Shown here in pieces: positions 35,007 through 43,199 of a stretch of DNA of 64,000 nucleotides (its first letter is position 1; each line of letters begins with the position of its first letter). Origin of the DNA: an uncultured Flavobacteriaceae bacterium (GTDB taxonomy: Bacteria > Bacteroidota > Bacteroidia > Flavobacteriales > Flavobacteriaceae); NCBI GenBank assembly GCA_947504035.1, contig CANNGA010000015.1, forward strand, positions 1-64,000, given 5' to 3'. The notes below the pieces were generated by a model, which saw only the letters and a list, made by a program, of their open reading frames with translations, was not told the DNA's origin and searched no databases. The position numbers and the translations under genes are program-made.

Positions 35007-35462
35007 ATGTTAAATATTAAAGTAAAGACTTTTAAAGCGTTGACTAATGAAATGTTATATGCTATTTTACAGTTACGAAGCGAAATCTTTGTTGTAGAGC
35101 AAAATTGTGTGTACCAAGATTTAGATGGTAACGATGCTAAAGCGTTACATATTTTAGGGTATAAGAATGAAAAATTGGTGGCTTATACTAGAGCTTTTAA
35201 GAGCGGCGATTATTTTAAAGAAGCCAGTATAGGTAGAGTTGTGGTTAAAGCTCAAGAACGTGCTTTAAAATACGGTTATGCTATTATGGAAGCGTCTATA
35301 CGTGTTGTAGAAACAGAGTATAAAGAAAAAACAATAAAAGTTTCGGCACAACAGCACCTCAAAACGTTTTATGGCAATTTAGGTTTTAAGCAAAAAGGTG
35401 TTCCGTATTTAGAAGATGGCATTCCCCATATAGCGATGCTAAGAGAGGAATTACAGGTGTAG
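35007..35462 (+). CDS. elaA: GNAT acetyltransferase, ElaA-like
   Basis: The 151-residue protein matches the ElaA group: LRSEIFVVEQNCVYQDLDGNDAKALHI near the N terminus, IGRVVVKAQERALKYGYAIM as the acetyl-CoA-binding region, and HLKTFYGNLGFKQKGVPYLEDGIPHIAM at the end. ElaA is a small cytoplasmic N-acyltransferase with no settled substrate. Length is typical. It ends close to the convergent LRR gene, 4 nt apart. Confidence 0.88.
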   Translation: MLNIKVKTFKALTNEMLYAILQLRSEIFVVEQNCVYQDLDGNDAKALHILGYKNEKLVAYTRAFKSGDYFKEASIGRVVVKAQERALKYGYAIMEASIRVVETEYKEKTIKVSAQQHLKTFYGNLGFKQKGVPYLEDGIPHIAMLREELQV

Positions 35463-35466
35463 TGTT

Positions 35467-36819
35467 TTAGCGTTTTATAGCAAAATAGCCACGTATCACT
35501 TCACGTGTATTTAGTACAATTTCGTACCAATAACTGTCGTTGGGTAAATAGCGATTGTTGTATGTACCATCCCAACTTTCATTTGTACTGGATAAAAACT
35601 TTAAAAGTTTACCATACCTGTTATAAATAGAAATGTTATTAATTAAATTTTGAGTATCTAATATCTGCCAACGGTCATTTATACCATCGTTATTAGGGGT
35701 GAAAAATTTAGGAATAAAATAAGGTGCATCAGAAATTACAATATTAAAATTACTTTCATTGCTAAAACAATCATCTTCATTGTAAATATAAATGGTCTGT
35801 CCCGTGGTAATCAATTCACCTTCGTTTAAGCGTATTCCATCACCTTCAGGTTCTGTAAAATAGTTACCGTTAACTAATGGGGGTAGGGTAAAAGATGGCG
35901 CGATAACATTGTCTAATTCATCTACTAGAATTCGTGCTTCGCAATCGTCGAGAGAAGCAACATAACCAGAAAAAGATAAAGGAAACCAACCATTACGATT
36001 TATGTTAGGGATATCTACGCTAACACACTGTAAATTGGGGTTATCTTCAAAATTTAGAGCCGTTAGGTTGTTATTGTTGCCGTTATTTAGATTAAGAAAA
36101 CATAAGTTATTAGAACTGCAATTTAGATTGATTAGGTTTAAATTTTGTGAAACGTCTAATTTTGAAATACGGTTTTGAGCACAATTTAGTGTTGTTAAAT
36201 TTGAGTTGTTAGTACTATTTAAGGCAGTAATAGCATTGTTTTCACAAGATAGAAAGAACAAATTTGTGTTTTGAGAAACATCAAGACCGTTCAATTGGTT
36301 AGTACCACAAGACAGCCTTCTTAAATTGGTATTGTTAGAGATGTCTAAATTAGAGAGTCTATTGGCTTCGCAAACAAGCACAGAAATATTGGTATTGTTA
36401 GAAACATCTAAGGTGTTTAAGGTATTGTTTTCACAGCGTAAAGAGACTAATTTAGTATTGGAGCTAACATCTAACACAGACAAATTATTATTAAAGCACC
36501 ATAAACGCTCTAATTCCAAATTTTGACTAACATCTAGGTTACTAAGTTGATTTCCACTAACGAATAATTGTTTAAGCGCTCTAAAGTTTTCAATACCTGT
36601 AAGATTAGAAATAGCACTGTTTTCTAAGTTCAGCATACCATCAAAATCTACAATATTAGCGGTAGGTACAAAGTCGTCTAAAGGCCCTGTATCAAGACCT
36701 AAATCAATTAGTGCTTGCTCGAAATTGTCATCTGGTACAAAAGTATTTTGAGCACGTATGGCAGTATAGAGAGAAAAAAAGAAGAGGCTTAAAAAAAGTT
36801 GAGAGAATGAAGGTATCAT
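35467..36819 (-). CDS. Leucine-rich-repeat protein with T9SS type B sorting domain
   Basis: The 450-residue protein has a signal peptide (LFLSLFFFSLYTAIRAQ), a run of about eight 21-residue repeats (residues about 60-270) of the form L-x-x-L-x-C-x-x-N-x-L-x-x-L-D-V-S-x-N, and a C-terminal T9SS type B domain (FFTPNNDGINDRW, ISIYNRYGKLL, WDGTYN, GYFAIKR). It is therefore exported by the type IX system and attached to or released from the surface. The repeat type resembles internalin-like LRRs of marine Bacteroidota and may bind a protein or host surface. It is followed upstream by an OmpA gene at 5 nt spacing. Confidence 0.92.
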   Translation of the reverse strand: MIPSFSQLFLSLFFFSLYTAIRAQNTFVPDDNFEQALIDLGLDTGPLDDFVPTANIVDFDGMLNLENSAISNLTGIENFRALKQLFVSGNQLSNLDVSQNLELERLWCFNNNLSVLDVSSNTKLVSLRCENNTLNTLDVSNNTNISVLVCEANRLSNLDISNNTNLRRLSCGTNQLNGLDVSQNTNLFFLSCENNAITALNSTNNSNLTTLNCAQNRISKLDVSQNLNLINLNCSSNNLCFLNLNNGNNNNLTALNFEDNPNLQCVSVDIPNINRNGWFPLSFSGYVASLDDCEARILVDELDNVIAPSFTLPPLVNGNYFTEPEGDGIRLNEGELITTGQTIYIYNEDDCFSNESNFNIVISDAPYFIPKFFTPNNDGINDRWQILDTQNLINNISIYNRYGKLLKFLSSTNESWDGTYNNRYLPNDSYWYEIVLNTREVIRGYFAIKR

Positions 36820-36824
36820 GTTTT

Positions 36825-37682
36825 TTATTTCACGTTATTGCCTACATAGGTAATTACTATTTCTACGCGCCTATCGTATTTGGGATCGCCTCCTAGAGGA
36901 AATTTTCTGCGCATGCCTAAAAAACGCATCCGTTTTTTAGCAATGCCCTTTTTAACAAAATAGTCATGTATGTATTTTGCCCTTGCAAAAGAGAGGTTGC
37001 GTAATTTTGTTTTTCGATCTACAGCATCTCTAGTATTTTGTGTACAACATACGTGACCTTGAATGGTAAAGTAAATGTCATCACGTTCTACTAGAGCAGC
37101 AGCAATTTTTTCCAGTTCTTTTTTAGAACCAGAAGCCACAGTACTGTACCCCGTTTTAAATAAAATATTTTTTAAAATAAGTTTATCTCCAACTTTAAGA
37201 GGCCCTTTTATTTGCTGGGATGCCGATAAAGGTGCTGGAGGTGTTTCCTTTTTTAAAACAGGTTTAGGTTCTGGTAACTTTTCGGTAGCGATAATTTCTA
37301 CCTTTCTATTTAAACCTCTTAGTTTAAGTACGTTTTTTTCGTTGATTATTTTTAAAAGGACCTCGCCTTTACCGTCTACATTAGTAATTAAATGCTCATC
37401 GATATTATGATGAGAAAAAACAGCTTTAATGGCATCTGCACGCTGTTGTGAGAGTATTAGGTTATAGGTATCTGCACCCACATCATCACAAAATCCATAA
37501 ATCGCTACCGAGGCCAAATCTATATTTTCTAATGTGGAAATAAATAACAATAAACGGTTTTCTTCAGTTTGTGGTACTACGTATTCGTCTGTATTAAAAT
37601 AAACATCATGCGTATATTGTTTTTGAGCAAAACTCATATACGTTTGAGCGCATAGCAATATGAAGACAAGTAGTCTGTGCAT
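36825..37682 (-). CDS. Protein with two OmpA-like domains
   Basis: The 285-residue protein has a signal peptide ending SFAQ and two OmpA-like peptidoglycan-binding units. The first (about 25-130) has IYGFCDDVGADTYNLILSQQRADAIKAVF and ends NRKVEIIA. The second (about 160-285) has GYSTVASGSKKELEKIAAALVERDDIYFTIQGHV, FARAKYIHDYFVKKGI and RRVEIVITYV. Such proteins tie outer-membrane parts to the cell wall. It begins the two-gene unit with the T9SS cargo, 5 nt apart, which hints that it anchors or assists that surface protein. Confidence 0.87.
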   Translation of the reverse strand: MHRLLVFILLCAQTYMSFAQKQYTHDVYFNTDEYVVPQTEENRLLLFISTLENIDLASVAIYGFCDDVGADTYNLILSQQRADAIKAVFSHHNIDEHLITNVDGKGEVLLKIINEKNVLKLRGLNRKVEIIATEKLPEPKPVLKKETPPAPLSASQQIKGPLKVGDKLILKNILFKTGYSTVASGSKKELEKIAAALVERDDIYFTIQGHVCCTQNTRDAVDRKTKLRNLSFARAKYIHDYFVKKGIAKKRMRFLGMRRKFPLGGDPKYDRRVEIVITYVGNNVK

Positions 37683-37729
37683 TATGGGGATAAAAATTAT
37701 TACAGTTAAAGATACTATTTTTTAAGCAT

Positions 37730-39364
37730 TTACCTTAAATAATCCATGTAAGCCATAGTATTACCGAGGATTTGCGTGCTTTTTTGAATGTAGGCGTCTT
37801 TCGTTTTATAATATTCATATAAACCTTCTCTATAGCCATAGCGCTTAACAATCTCCTCTGTAAGCATTTTTAAGATATACGTTTTGTGTGTATCTAAGGC
37901 TCTATCTTTAGATTTGTTTATACTCGCAATAAGATTGTTGTATGCTGTATTAATACCATCATCTAAATTTTCTTTAGTAGCTGTTTCGTAAGCTTTAAAC
38001 AATGCCTTTTCCGTATTCGTAGTGAACGAAAAGTTATTTTTCTTTAAAAAGGACTTAAAATTTTTAAAGTCGGTATCTGTCAGTTCAAAAGTATTTAAAT
38101 CTATACTAGGGTTTTGGTAATAGTAAGCTGTAGCAAAGTCGAAAATTAAATCACTCCCCATAATGGCTTTTGTAATGGCAGAATTTTTAACTTTATTTAA
38201 AACGACATCTGGAAAAATACCGCCACCATCAAACACTTTACGGCCATTTTTGGTTTTAAATTCATTATAATTTTCTTGTTTTACACGTACTGCTTCTCCA
38301 TCTTTATTTCTGTTCCAATAATCTAAAGATTGGATGCAACGTCCAGAAGGCGTGTAATACCTAGAAATAGTGATTTTTATTTGAGTACCATAAGTAAGGC
38401 GTTTAGGGCGTTGTACTAAACCTTTACCAAAACTACGAGAGCCAACAATAACAGCTCGGTCTAAATCTTGTAGTGTTCCAGATACAATTTCACTAGCCGA
38501 AGCACTAGACCCGTCTATAAGAACAACTACAGGAATTTCTGTATCTATAGGGTTTTTACTGGTAAAATACTGTTTGTTGTATTTTTTAACTTTAGATTTT
38601 GTAGTGACCACCAACTGTCCTTTAGGAACAAATAAATTAACCACATTAACGGCTTCATTTAATAAACCACCAGGATTTCCCCTTAGGTCTAAAATAATAC
38701 GTTCGGCACCTTGGGCTTTTAAATCTCTTAGCGCATAGCCCGTTTCTGCTGAAGCTTTACGGTTAAATTTACTTAAAACAATATAACCTGTCTTGGCATC
38801 TACCATGTCGTAATGTGGTACAGCTTTAATCTCTACTTCGGCACGTTCTATTGTGGCTGTTTTTGTTTGGTTGTTGCGTTTGTAAGTTACGTCTACTTTA
38901 GAACCCGAAGCGCCTTTTAACAAGTTTCCAGCATCGTCTTTATAGTCGGCTATTACAATATCGCCCACTTTAATAATTTCATCACCTGCTTTAAGCCCTG
39001 CTTTATCTGCTGGATAATCTTTGTAGGGTTCTAATATGATAAGTTTGTGCTTTTTTGTTCTTATACGGGCTCCTATACCCGTATAATCGCCAGTGTTATT
39101 AATACGCGCAGATTCTACATCCTGTTCATTTAAAAACCGCGTGTAAGGGTCTAGATCGTCTAGCATGCTTTTAATGGCCGTATCCATAAGATCGCCTGGG
39201 TTGGTTTCATCCACATAATTCATGTTAATTTCTTTGTAGAGCGTTGTGAAAATTTCAATCTGTTTTGCTATTTCAAAGAAATCGTTTTTAAATGCTGTTG
39301 TACTTAAAAAAAGGGTACATAGCAGAATGGGAATAAGGATTCTCTTTTTTAAAAAAAATGTCAT
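37730..39364 (-). CDS. S41 family C-terminal processing peptidase
   Basis: The 544-residue protein has a signal sequence (residues 5-24), a PDZ domain (GIGARIRT to KVGDIVIA, about 95-145) and a tail-specific protease domain with ILDLRGNPGGLLNEAVNV, the catalytic Ser in DGSSASASEIVSG and the Lys in SRSFGKGLVQ. The C-terminal 150 residues are helical, as in Bacteroidota Ctp proteins. It degrades or trims periplasmic proteins. DUF4349 ends 2 nt before its start, so it is the second gene of a unit with rnpA and DUF4349. Confidence 0.93.
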   Translation of the reverse strand: MTFFLKKRILIPILLCTLFLSTTAFKNDFFEIAKQIEIFTTLYKEINMNYVDETNPGDLMDTAIKSMLDDLDPYTRFLNEQDVESARINNTGDYTGIGARIRTKKHKLIILEPYKDYPADKAGLKAGDEIIKVGDIVIADYKDDAGNLLKGASGSKVDVTYKRNNQTKTATIERAEVEIKAVPHYDMVDAKTGYIVLSKFNRKASAETGYALRDLKAQGAERIILDLRGNPGGLLNEAVNVVNLFVPKGQLVVTTKSKVKKYNKQYFTSKNPIDTEIPVVVLIDGSSASASEIVSGTLQDLDRAVIVGSRSFGKGLVQRPKRLTYGTQIKITISRYYTPSGRCIQSLDYWNRNKDGEAVRVKQENYNEFKTKNGRKVFDGGGIFPDVVLNKVKNSAITKAIMGSDLIFDFATAYYYQNPSIDLNTFELTDTDFKNFKSFLKKNNFSFTTNTEKALFKAYETATKENLDDGINTAYNNLIASINKSKDRALDTHKTYILKMLTEEIVKRYGYREGLYEYYKTKDAYIQKSTQILGNTMAYMDYLR

Positions 39365-39366
39365 AT

Positions 39367-40191
39367 TTATGTGTTTGTTTTTTTGTCTTTACTCTTTTTA
39401 AGGCGCTTTCTAAGCAAAAATATACCAATTATTACAAATACTAAAAGGGGCCAAATATATAATAGGCCTAAAAAGAAAATAGAAATACCTTCAAAACCAC
39501 CTTTAATGGCATTCCACATTTTAGTGCCATAAGAACTGCCTATGGGAGCCGTGCTTGTTAAGGTATAAAATTCAATATCTATAGTACTAAAGTTTACTTT
39601 ATGCTGTAAATATTTTAAACGGCCTTCTTTGGCTTCGATAGCTTCCCGTATTTCAGAGAGTTCACGTTCTATTTCTAAGACCTCTTTAACTGTTTGGGCT
39701 TTTTTTAACAAGTCTAAGTACCGGGCTTCTAATGTGCGTTTTGCTTTTAAACGGGCTTCTATATCAATAAACGTCTCGGTAACATCTTTGGCAGAAATGC
39801 GTTTGGTATCAAAATGCGATACCTTTTTAGTAATAGCATCTAGTGAAGGTTGAAAATTTGTCGTTGGAATTCTAACCACTAAATGCCGTGTAATTCGGTT
39901 ATATGATGTGTTGGAATTGTCATCTTGTACAAAACCATTACGCGCTTTTATTGTAGTTATAAGGTGATTGTATGTTGTATCTATATGCGGCGTTTCAAAC
40001 TTAAGATAAGCTGTTTTAATCAGTTTTTGAGGAATAGTACTAGCAGGTTGCTGTGCTGCGGTTTTAGAGGTTACAATGTCACTTTCATAAACACCACTGT
40101 CTGCTTGTGTCTCTAGAGTAGCTTCACGGTCAAGTGGTTGGCTACACATTAAAGGAAAAACCAGAGCTAAAAGATAAGACACTAACTTCAT
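39367..40191 (-). CDS. DUF4349 lipoprotein
   Basis: From ATG 40191 the protein is 274 residues. It has a lipoprotein signal (FPLMC), the DUF4349 segment KTAYLKFET, HLVVRIPTTNFQPSLDAI and a coiled coil with VKEVLEIERELSEIREAIEAKEGRLKYL, and a C-terminal membrane helix followed by a basic tail (KRLKKSKDKK). A longer frame to 40236 overlaps rnpA and would hide the signal, so the inner ATG is chosen. Function unknown; the family often sits next to membrane and cell-wall genes. Confidence 0.82.
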   Translation of the reverse strand: MKLVSYLLALVFPLMCSQPLDREATLETQADSGVYESDIVTSKTAAQQPASTIPQKLIKTAYLKFETPHIDTTYNHLITTIKARNGFVQDDNSNTSYNRITRHLVVRIPTTNFQPSLDAITKKVSHFDTKRISAKDVTETFIDIEARLKAKRTLEARYLDLLKKAQTVKEVLEIERELSEIREAIEAKEGRLKYLQHKVNFSTIDIEFYTLTSTAPIGSSYGTKMWNAIKGGFEGISIFFLGLLYIWPLLVFVIIGIFLLRKRLKKSKDKKTNT

Positions 40192-40201
40192 AAAGATGCT
40201 T

Positions 40202-40579
40202 TTAAGGGGTTGAGATCCGCTTCGAAAATTTTTCAAAAAGGCGTTTCATACTTGTCTCCAGTTGTACTAAAGAGGGCTTGTCTTTGCCAATGTACAAAAT
40301 CATAAACGCGTGAGGTGTTGTTAAATTGTTAAAAAACTGTGCTTTATTTAAGCGGTAAGCTTCTCTTAACAAACGTTTTATTCGGTTTCTATCTACAGCA
40401 GTTTTAAAATTGCGTTTGCTTACCGAAACCCCTGTTTTAGCTATAATAGCATCATCAAAAGCAGTGCCTAAATAGACCAAACGTAGTGGAAACACAGAAA
40501 CCGATTGCCCTTCTGTAAATAATTGATCGATTAGCGCTTTGCTTTTAAGCTTTTCTTTTTTGGAGTAAGTGAATTTCAA
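40202..40579 (-). CDS. rnpA: Ribonuclease P protein component
   Basis: RnpA binds the RNase P RNA and helps 5'-processing of tRNAs. The diagnostic RNR motif is present: VSKRNFKTAVDRNRIKRLLREAYRLNK (about residues 60-86). The preferred start is TTG at 40579, giving KFTYSKKEKLKSKALIDQLF, the usual beginning in this group. An ATG at 40630 adds 17 residues of no RnpA character. rpmH, normally next door, is not here. rnpA is a classical origin-linked gene, lying about 11 kb from the origin candidate. Confidence 0.93.
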   Translation of the reverse strand: MKFTYSKKEKLKSKALIDQLFTEGQSVSVFPLRLVYLGTAFDDAIIAKTGVSVSKRNFKTAVDRNRIKRLLREAYRLNKAQFFNNLTTPHAFMILYIGKDKPSLVQLETSMKRLFEKFSKRISTP

Positions 40580-40725
40580 AATGATACTGTGTTGATGGGG
40601 TAAAGGTAATGAAATGGAATAGTACTGCAATGTGTACTAATGTTACAAAACCATAGATAATAAGTGAAACTTTAGGTGAATTTATGTCTTAACAAAAATA
40701 GGCATACTTGTAGTATAACACTAGG

Positions 40726-41034
40726 TCATAAAGACACAACAATCCATACGAAATGCGATGTATCTAACGCCGCATTTAATCCAAATTTTACGGCCAGGGT
40801 AATAAGAGCAAATAGACTAAAACTAGGGAAAATAAAGGCGAGTAATATATCGCTCTTAATAGTTTTAAATGGTTTTAAAAACAGGTAAGGCACATGCGAT
40901 AAAATAACTGCCGTCAAATAATATAGTGTTGGAATGACAATTATACAACCTTCACCGCTACAGTTTTGTGTCACAAGGCAACCAAAGATAAAATGAAGTG
41001 TTATAAGGATTAAAAATGGTTTCCAATTATTCAA
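40726..41034 (-). CDS. Small hypothetical membrane protein
   Basis: The 102-residue frame, starting TTG, has three hydrophobic segments (about 6-20, 32-53 and 62-85) and a Cys-containing loop (CLVTQNCSGEGC). It lies 9 nt after another small membrane gene on the same strand, which supports reality. No family recognised. Confidence 0.5.
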   Translation of the reverse strand: MNNWKPFLILITLHFIFGCLVTQNCSGEGCIIVIPTLYYLTAVILSHVPYLFLKPFKTIKSDILLAFIFPSFSLFALITLAVKFGLNAALDTSHFVWIVVSL

Positions 41035-41043
41035 AACAGGCTA

Positions 41044-41298
41044 TTAGTTTGAAGGCATTCTTAAGCGTAATTCATCCTTAATACGTTTAAAACTCAAATA
41101 ATTTACAATAACCATAGGAATAAAAAACACAGGCAATAGTACAGTAGGACTAAGGCCATTGGCTTGCCAATTTAAGACACTAATGGCACCCATAACACTA
41201 ACAATAGTGACGAGTACTATTATAGCTATTTTAAACGTTTTATATTTTTTTTGAAGTACAGGAGTAGCGACCTGTTTGAGGTCTTCGCGTTTTATCAT
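41044..41298 (-). CDS. Small hypothetical membrane protein
   Basis: From ATG 41298 the protein is 84 residues with two membrane helices (about 20-42 and 52-72) and a basic, charged tail. It begins 1 nt after the M1 peptidase stop codon, so it is translationally coupled. A start nine codons earlier would overlap the peptidase. No family recognised. Confidence 0.6.
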   Translation of the reverse strand: MIKREDLKQVATPVLQKKYKTFKIAIIVLVTIVSVMGAISVLNWQANGLSPTVLLPVFFIPMVIVNYLSFKRIKDELRLRMPSN

Positions 41299-41299
41299 G

Positions 41300-43129
41300 C
41301 TATTTCTTATTGTTTTTTTGATCAATATCGGCCATTAAACCGCTAGGATCAATATGTACACTTTTTACAACTTTTTTACTTTCAAAAGTATATGTTGGAT
41401 GTGCCCAAGCCCAATCTTTGAGTTGTGTGGCTGAGGTTGGTTTTTCACCACGCATCATTTGTAAAGGAATGTAGTACGATTGTGTGCTGCCATCTCTATA
41501 GGTGACTTCAAGGTCTATAGGCATTGGCATAAGACCTATGCGTTCTAGGGTAATTGTTTTACCATTTATAGTTTTAACAGCATAATCTATCGTGTTAGTT
41601 GTTTGCGCAAAATCGGTTAAATACCAATCCAACTCTAAACCAGATACTTTTTCTGCAACACGTATAAAATCATTAGGCGTAGGATGTTTAAAAGCCCAAT
41701 CTATAAAATACTGTTTTATCGTTTTTTTAAGATGTGCTTCTCCAATAACATAAGCGAGTTGTGCCATAAACACTTCTCCTTTATTATATGCTGAAATTCC
41801 ATAAGATTGGTTGTAATTAAATCTATCTGCATGTGTGGTGAACGGTTGTTCTTTACCAGATTTGGCAAGGTAATAATAGCCGTCGTAAGCACCCGATGTA
41901 GGATTAATTTTGTTTTCATTAAAAATACTATTCATAGCCCAATCACTAATATAACTGGTAAATCCTTCATCCATCCACGCGTGCTTCGATTCGTTGGTGG
42001 CCAGTAAAAATTGAAACCAACTGTGTGCCATTTCGTGGGCTGTTACGCCTACTAAACTTCCGTAACTGCGCTTGCCTGTAATAAGTGTACACATGGCGTA
42101 TTCCATACCGCCATCACCACCTTGAATAATAGAGTACTGTTCGTAAGGGTATGCGCCAATATGTTTGCTAAAATACTTCATAAGCTCCACAGCTTTAGGT
42201 TGCATTTTTTTCCAAAATTGTATCTTCTCTTTACTTAAGGTGTTTTTATAGAAAAAATGAAGTGTAGGGCCGTTAGTAACTTTGGCTGTATCGTGAATGT
42301 AATCGGGGTCCGCTGCCCATGTAAAGTCATGCACATTTGGGGCTTTAAAATGCCATGTTAGCTTATCACTGTTAGTTGGTATTACTTTAGACGTTTCATA
42401 ACCATGGCCAACATCATTAGGGTTTTGTAAATAGCCAGAGCCACCTACAACATAGTTTTTATCTAAGGTAAGCTTAACATCGAAGTTACCCCAAACACCA
42501 TGAAATTCTCTACCAATATAAGGATCAGCATGCCAACCCTCGAAATCATATTCTGCAAGTTTAGGATACCATTGTGTCATCGATAGTGCAACGCCTTCCT
42601 TATTATTACGACCAGAACGTCTAATTTGTAATGGAACTTGCGCATCAAAATCCATAGCAAAAGTTACTTTTTCACCAGGTTGTATTGGCGAGGCAAGCAC
42701 TACTTCTAAAATGGTACCCACGGTTTCATAGTCTAAAGCAACACCGTTTTGCGTAAGGTGATTTACGTGTATATAACCAATCTCATGAGGTTGTAATTTT
42801 TGAATGCGATCTCCAACACGTTTGTCGGGGTCTGTTATCGTTCTTGAGCGAATGTCCATTTCACTATTGGGTTGGAAAGCATTAAAATACAAATGGTAAA
42901 ATACTTTTCGCAATACCTCTGGAGAGTTGTTGGTATAAACCAATTCTTGTTTACCAGTATATTTATAAGTGTTTACATCTAGGTTAATATCCATTTTGTA
43001 ATCGACATGCTGTTGCCAATATGTACTTGTAGGTTTTGCAAGTAGTGTTGTATTTGCAATGGCACCTTTAGAAGTATTACAAGCGATAAACAGGGCACTA
43101 AAAATGAGAGTAAATAGAAAATATTTCAT
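41300..43129 (-). CDS. M1 family metallopeptidase (lipoprotein)
   Basis: The 609-residue protein has a lipoprotein signal (FSALFIAC), an N-terminal beta-rich domain, the substrate-binding GGMEYAM motif that replaces GAMEN, and the zinc site HEMAHSW with a following Glu in MDEGFTSY (about residues 362-390). It would cleave amino-terminal residues from peptides in the periplasm or at the outer membrane. The S8 peptidase gene lies 70 nt upstream, separated by a terminator, so the two are separate transcripts. Confidence 0.92.
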   Translation of the reverse strand: MKYFLFTLIFSALFIACNTSKGAIANTTLLAKPTSTYWQQHVDYKMDINLDVNTYKYTGKQELVYTNNSPEVLRKVFYHLYFNAFQPNSEMDIRSRTITDPDKRVGDRIQKLQPHEIGYIHVNHLTQNGVALDYETVGTILEVVLASPIQPGEKVTFAMDFDAQVPLQIRRSGRNNKEGVALSMTQWYPKLAEYDFEGWHADPYIGREFHGVWGNFDVKLTLDKNYVVGGSGYLQNPNDVGHGYETSKVIPTNSDKLTWHFKAPNVHDFTWAADPDYIHDTAKVTNGPTLHFFYKNTLSKEKIQFWKKMQPKAVELMKYFSKHIGAYPYEQYSIIQGGDGGMEYAMCTLITGKRSYGSLVGVTAHEMAHSWFQFLLATNESKHAWMDEGFTSYISDWAMNSIFNENKINPTSGAYDGYYYLAKSGKEQPFTTHADRFNYNQSYGISAYNKGEVFMAQLAYVIGEAHLKKTIKQYFIDWAFKHPTPNDFIRVAEKVSGLELDWYLTDFAQTTNTIDYAVKTINGKTITLERIGLMPMPIDLEVTYRDGSTQSYYIPLQMMRGEKPTSATQLKDWAWAHPTYTFESKKVVKSVHIDPSGLMADIDQKNNKK

Positions 43130-43145
43130 GAATAGGGATTGAAAA

Positions 43146-43180
43146 AGGTTGCCTTAAAGTAGCATACTTTAAGGCAACCT
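43146..43180 (-). terminator. Terminator of the S8 peptidase transcript
   Basis: Perfect 15-bp stem (43146-43160 with 43166-43180, 5-nt loop), followed on the minus strand by a T run. Confidence 0.85.
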
Positions 43181-43199
43181 CAGTATATAATTATGTAAG

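Noticed and set aside
40676-40888. Plus-strand 70-codon ORF
   Set aside because: Opposite the small membrane gene that fits the minus-strand gene run; Asn/Lys-rich with no motif.
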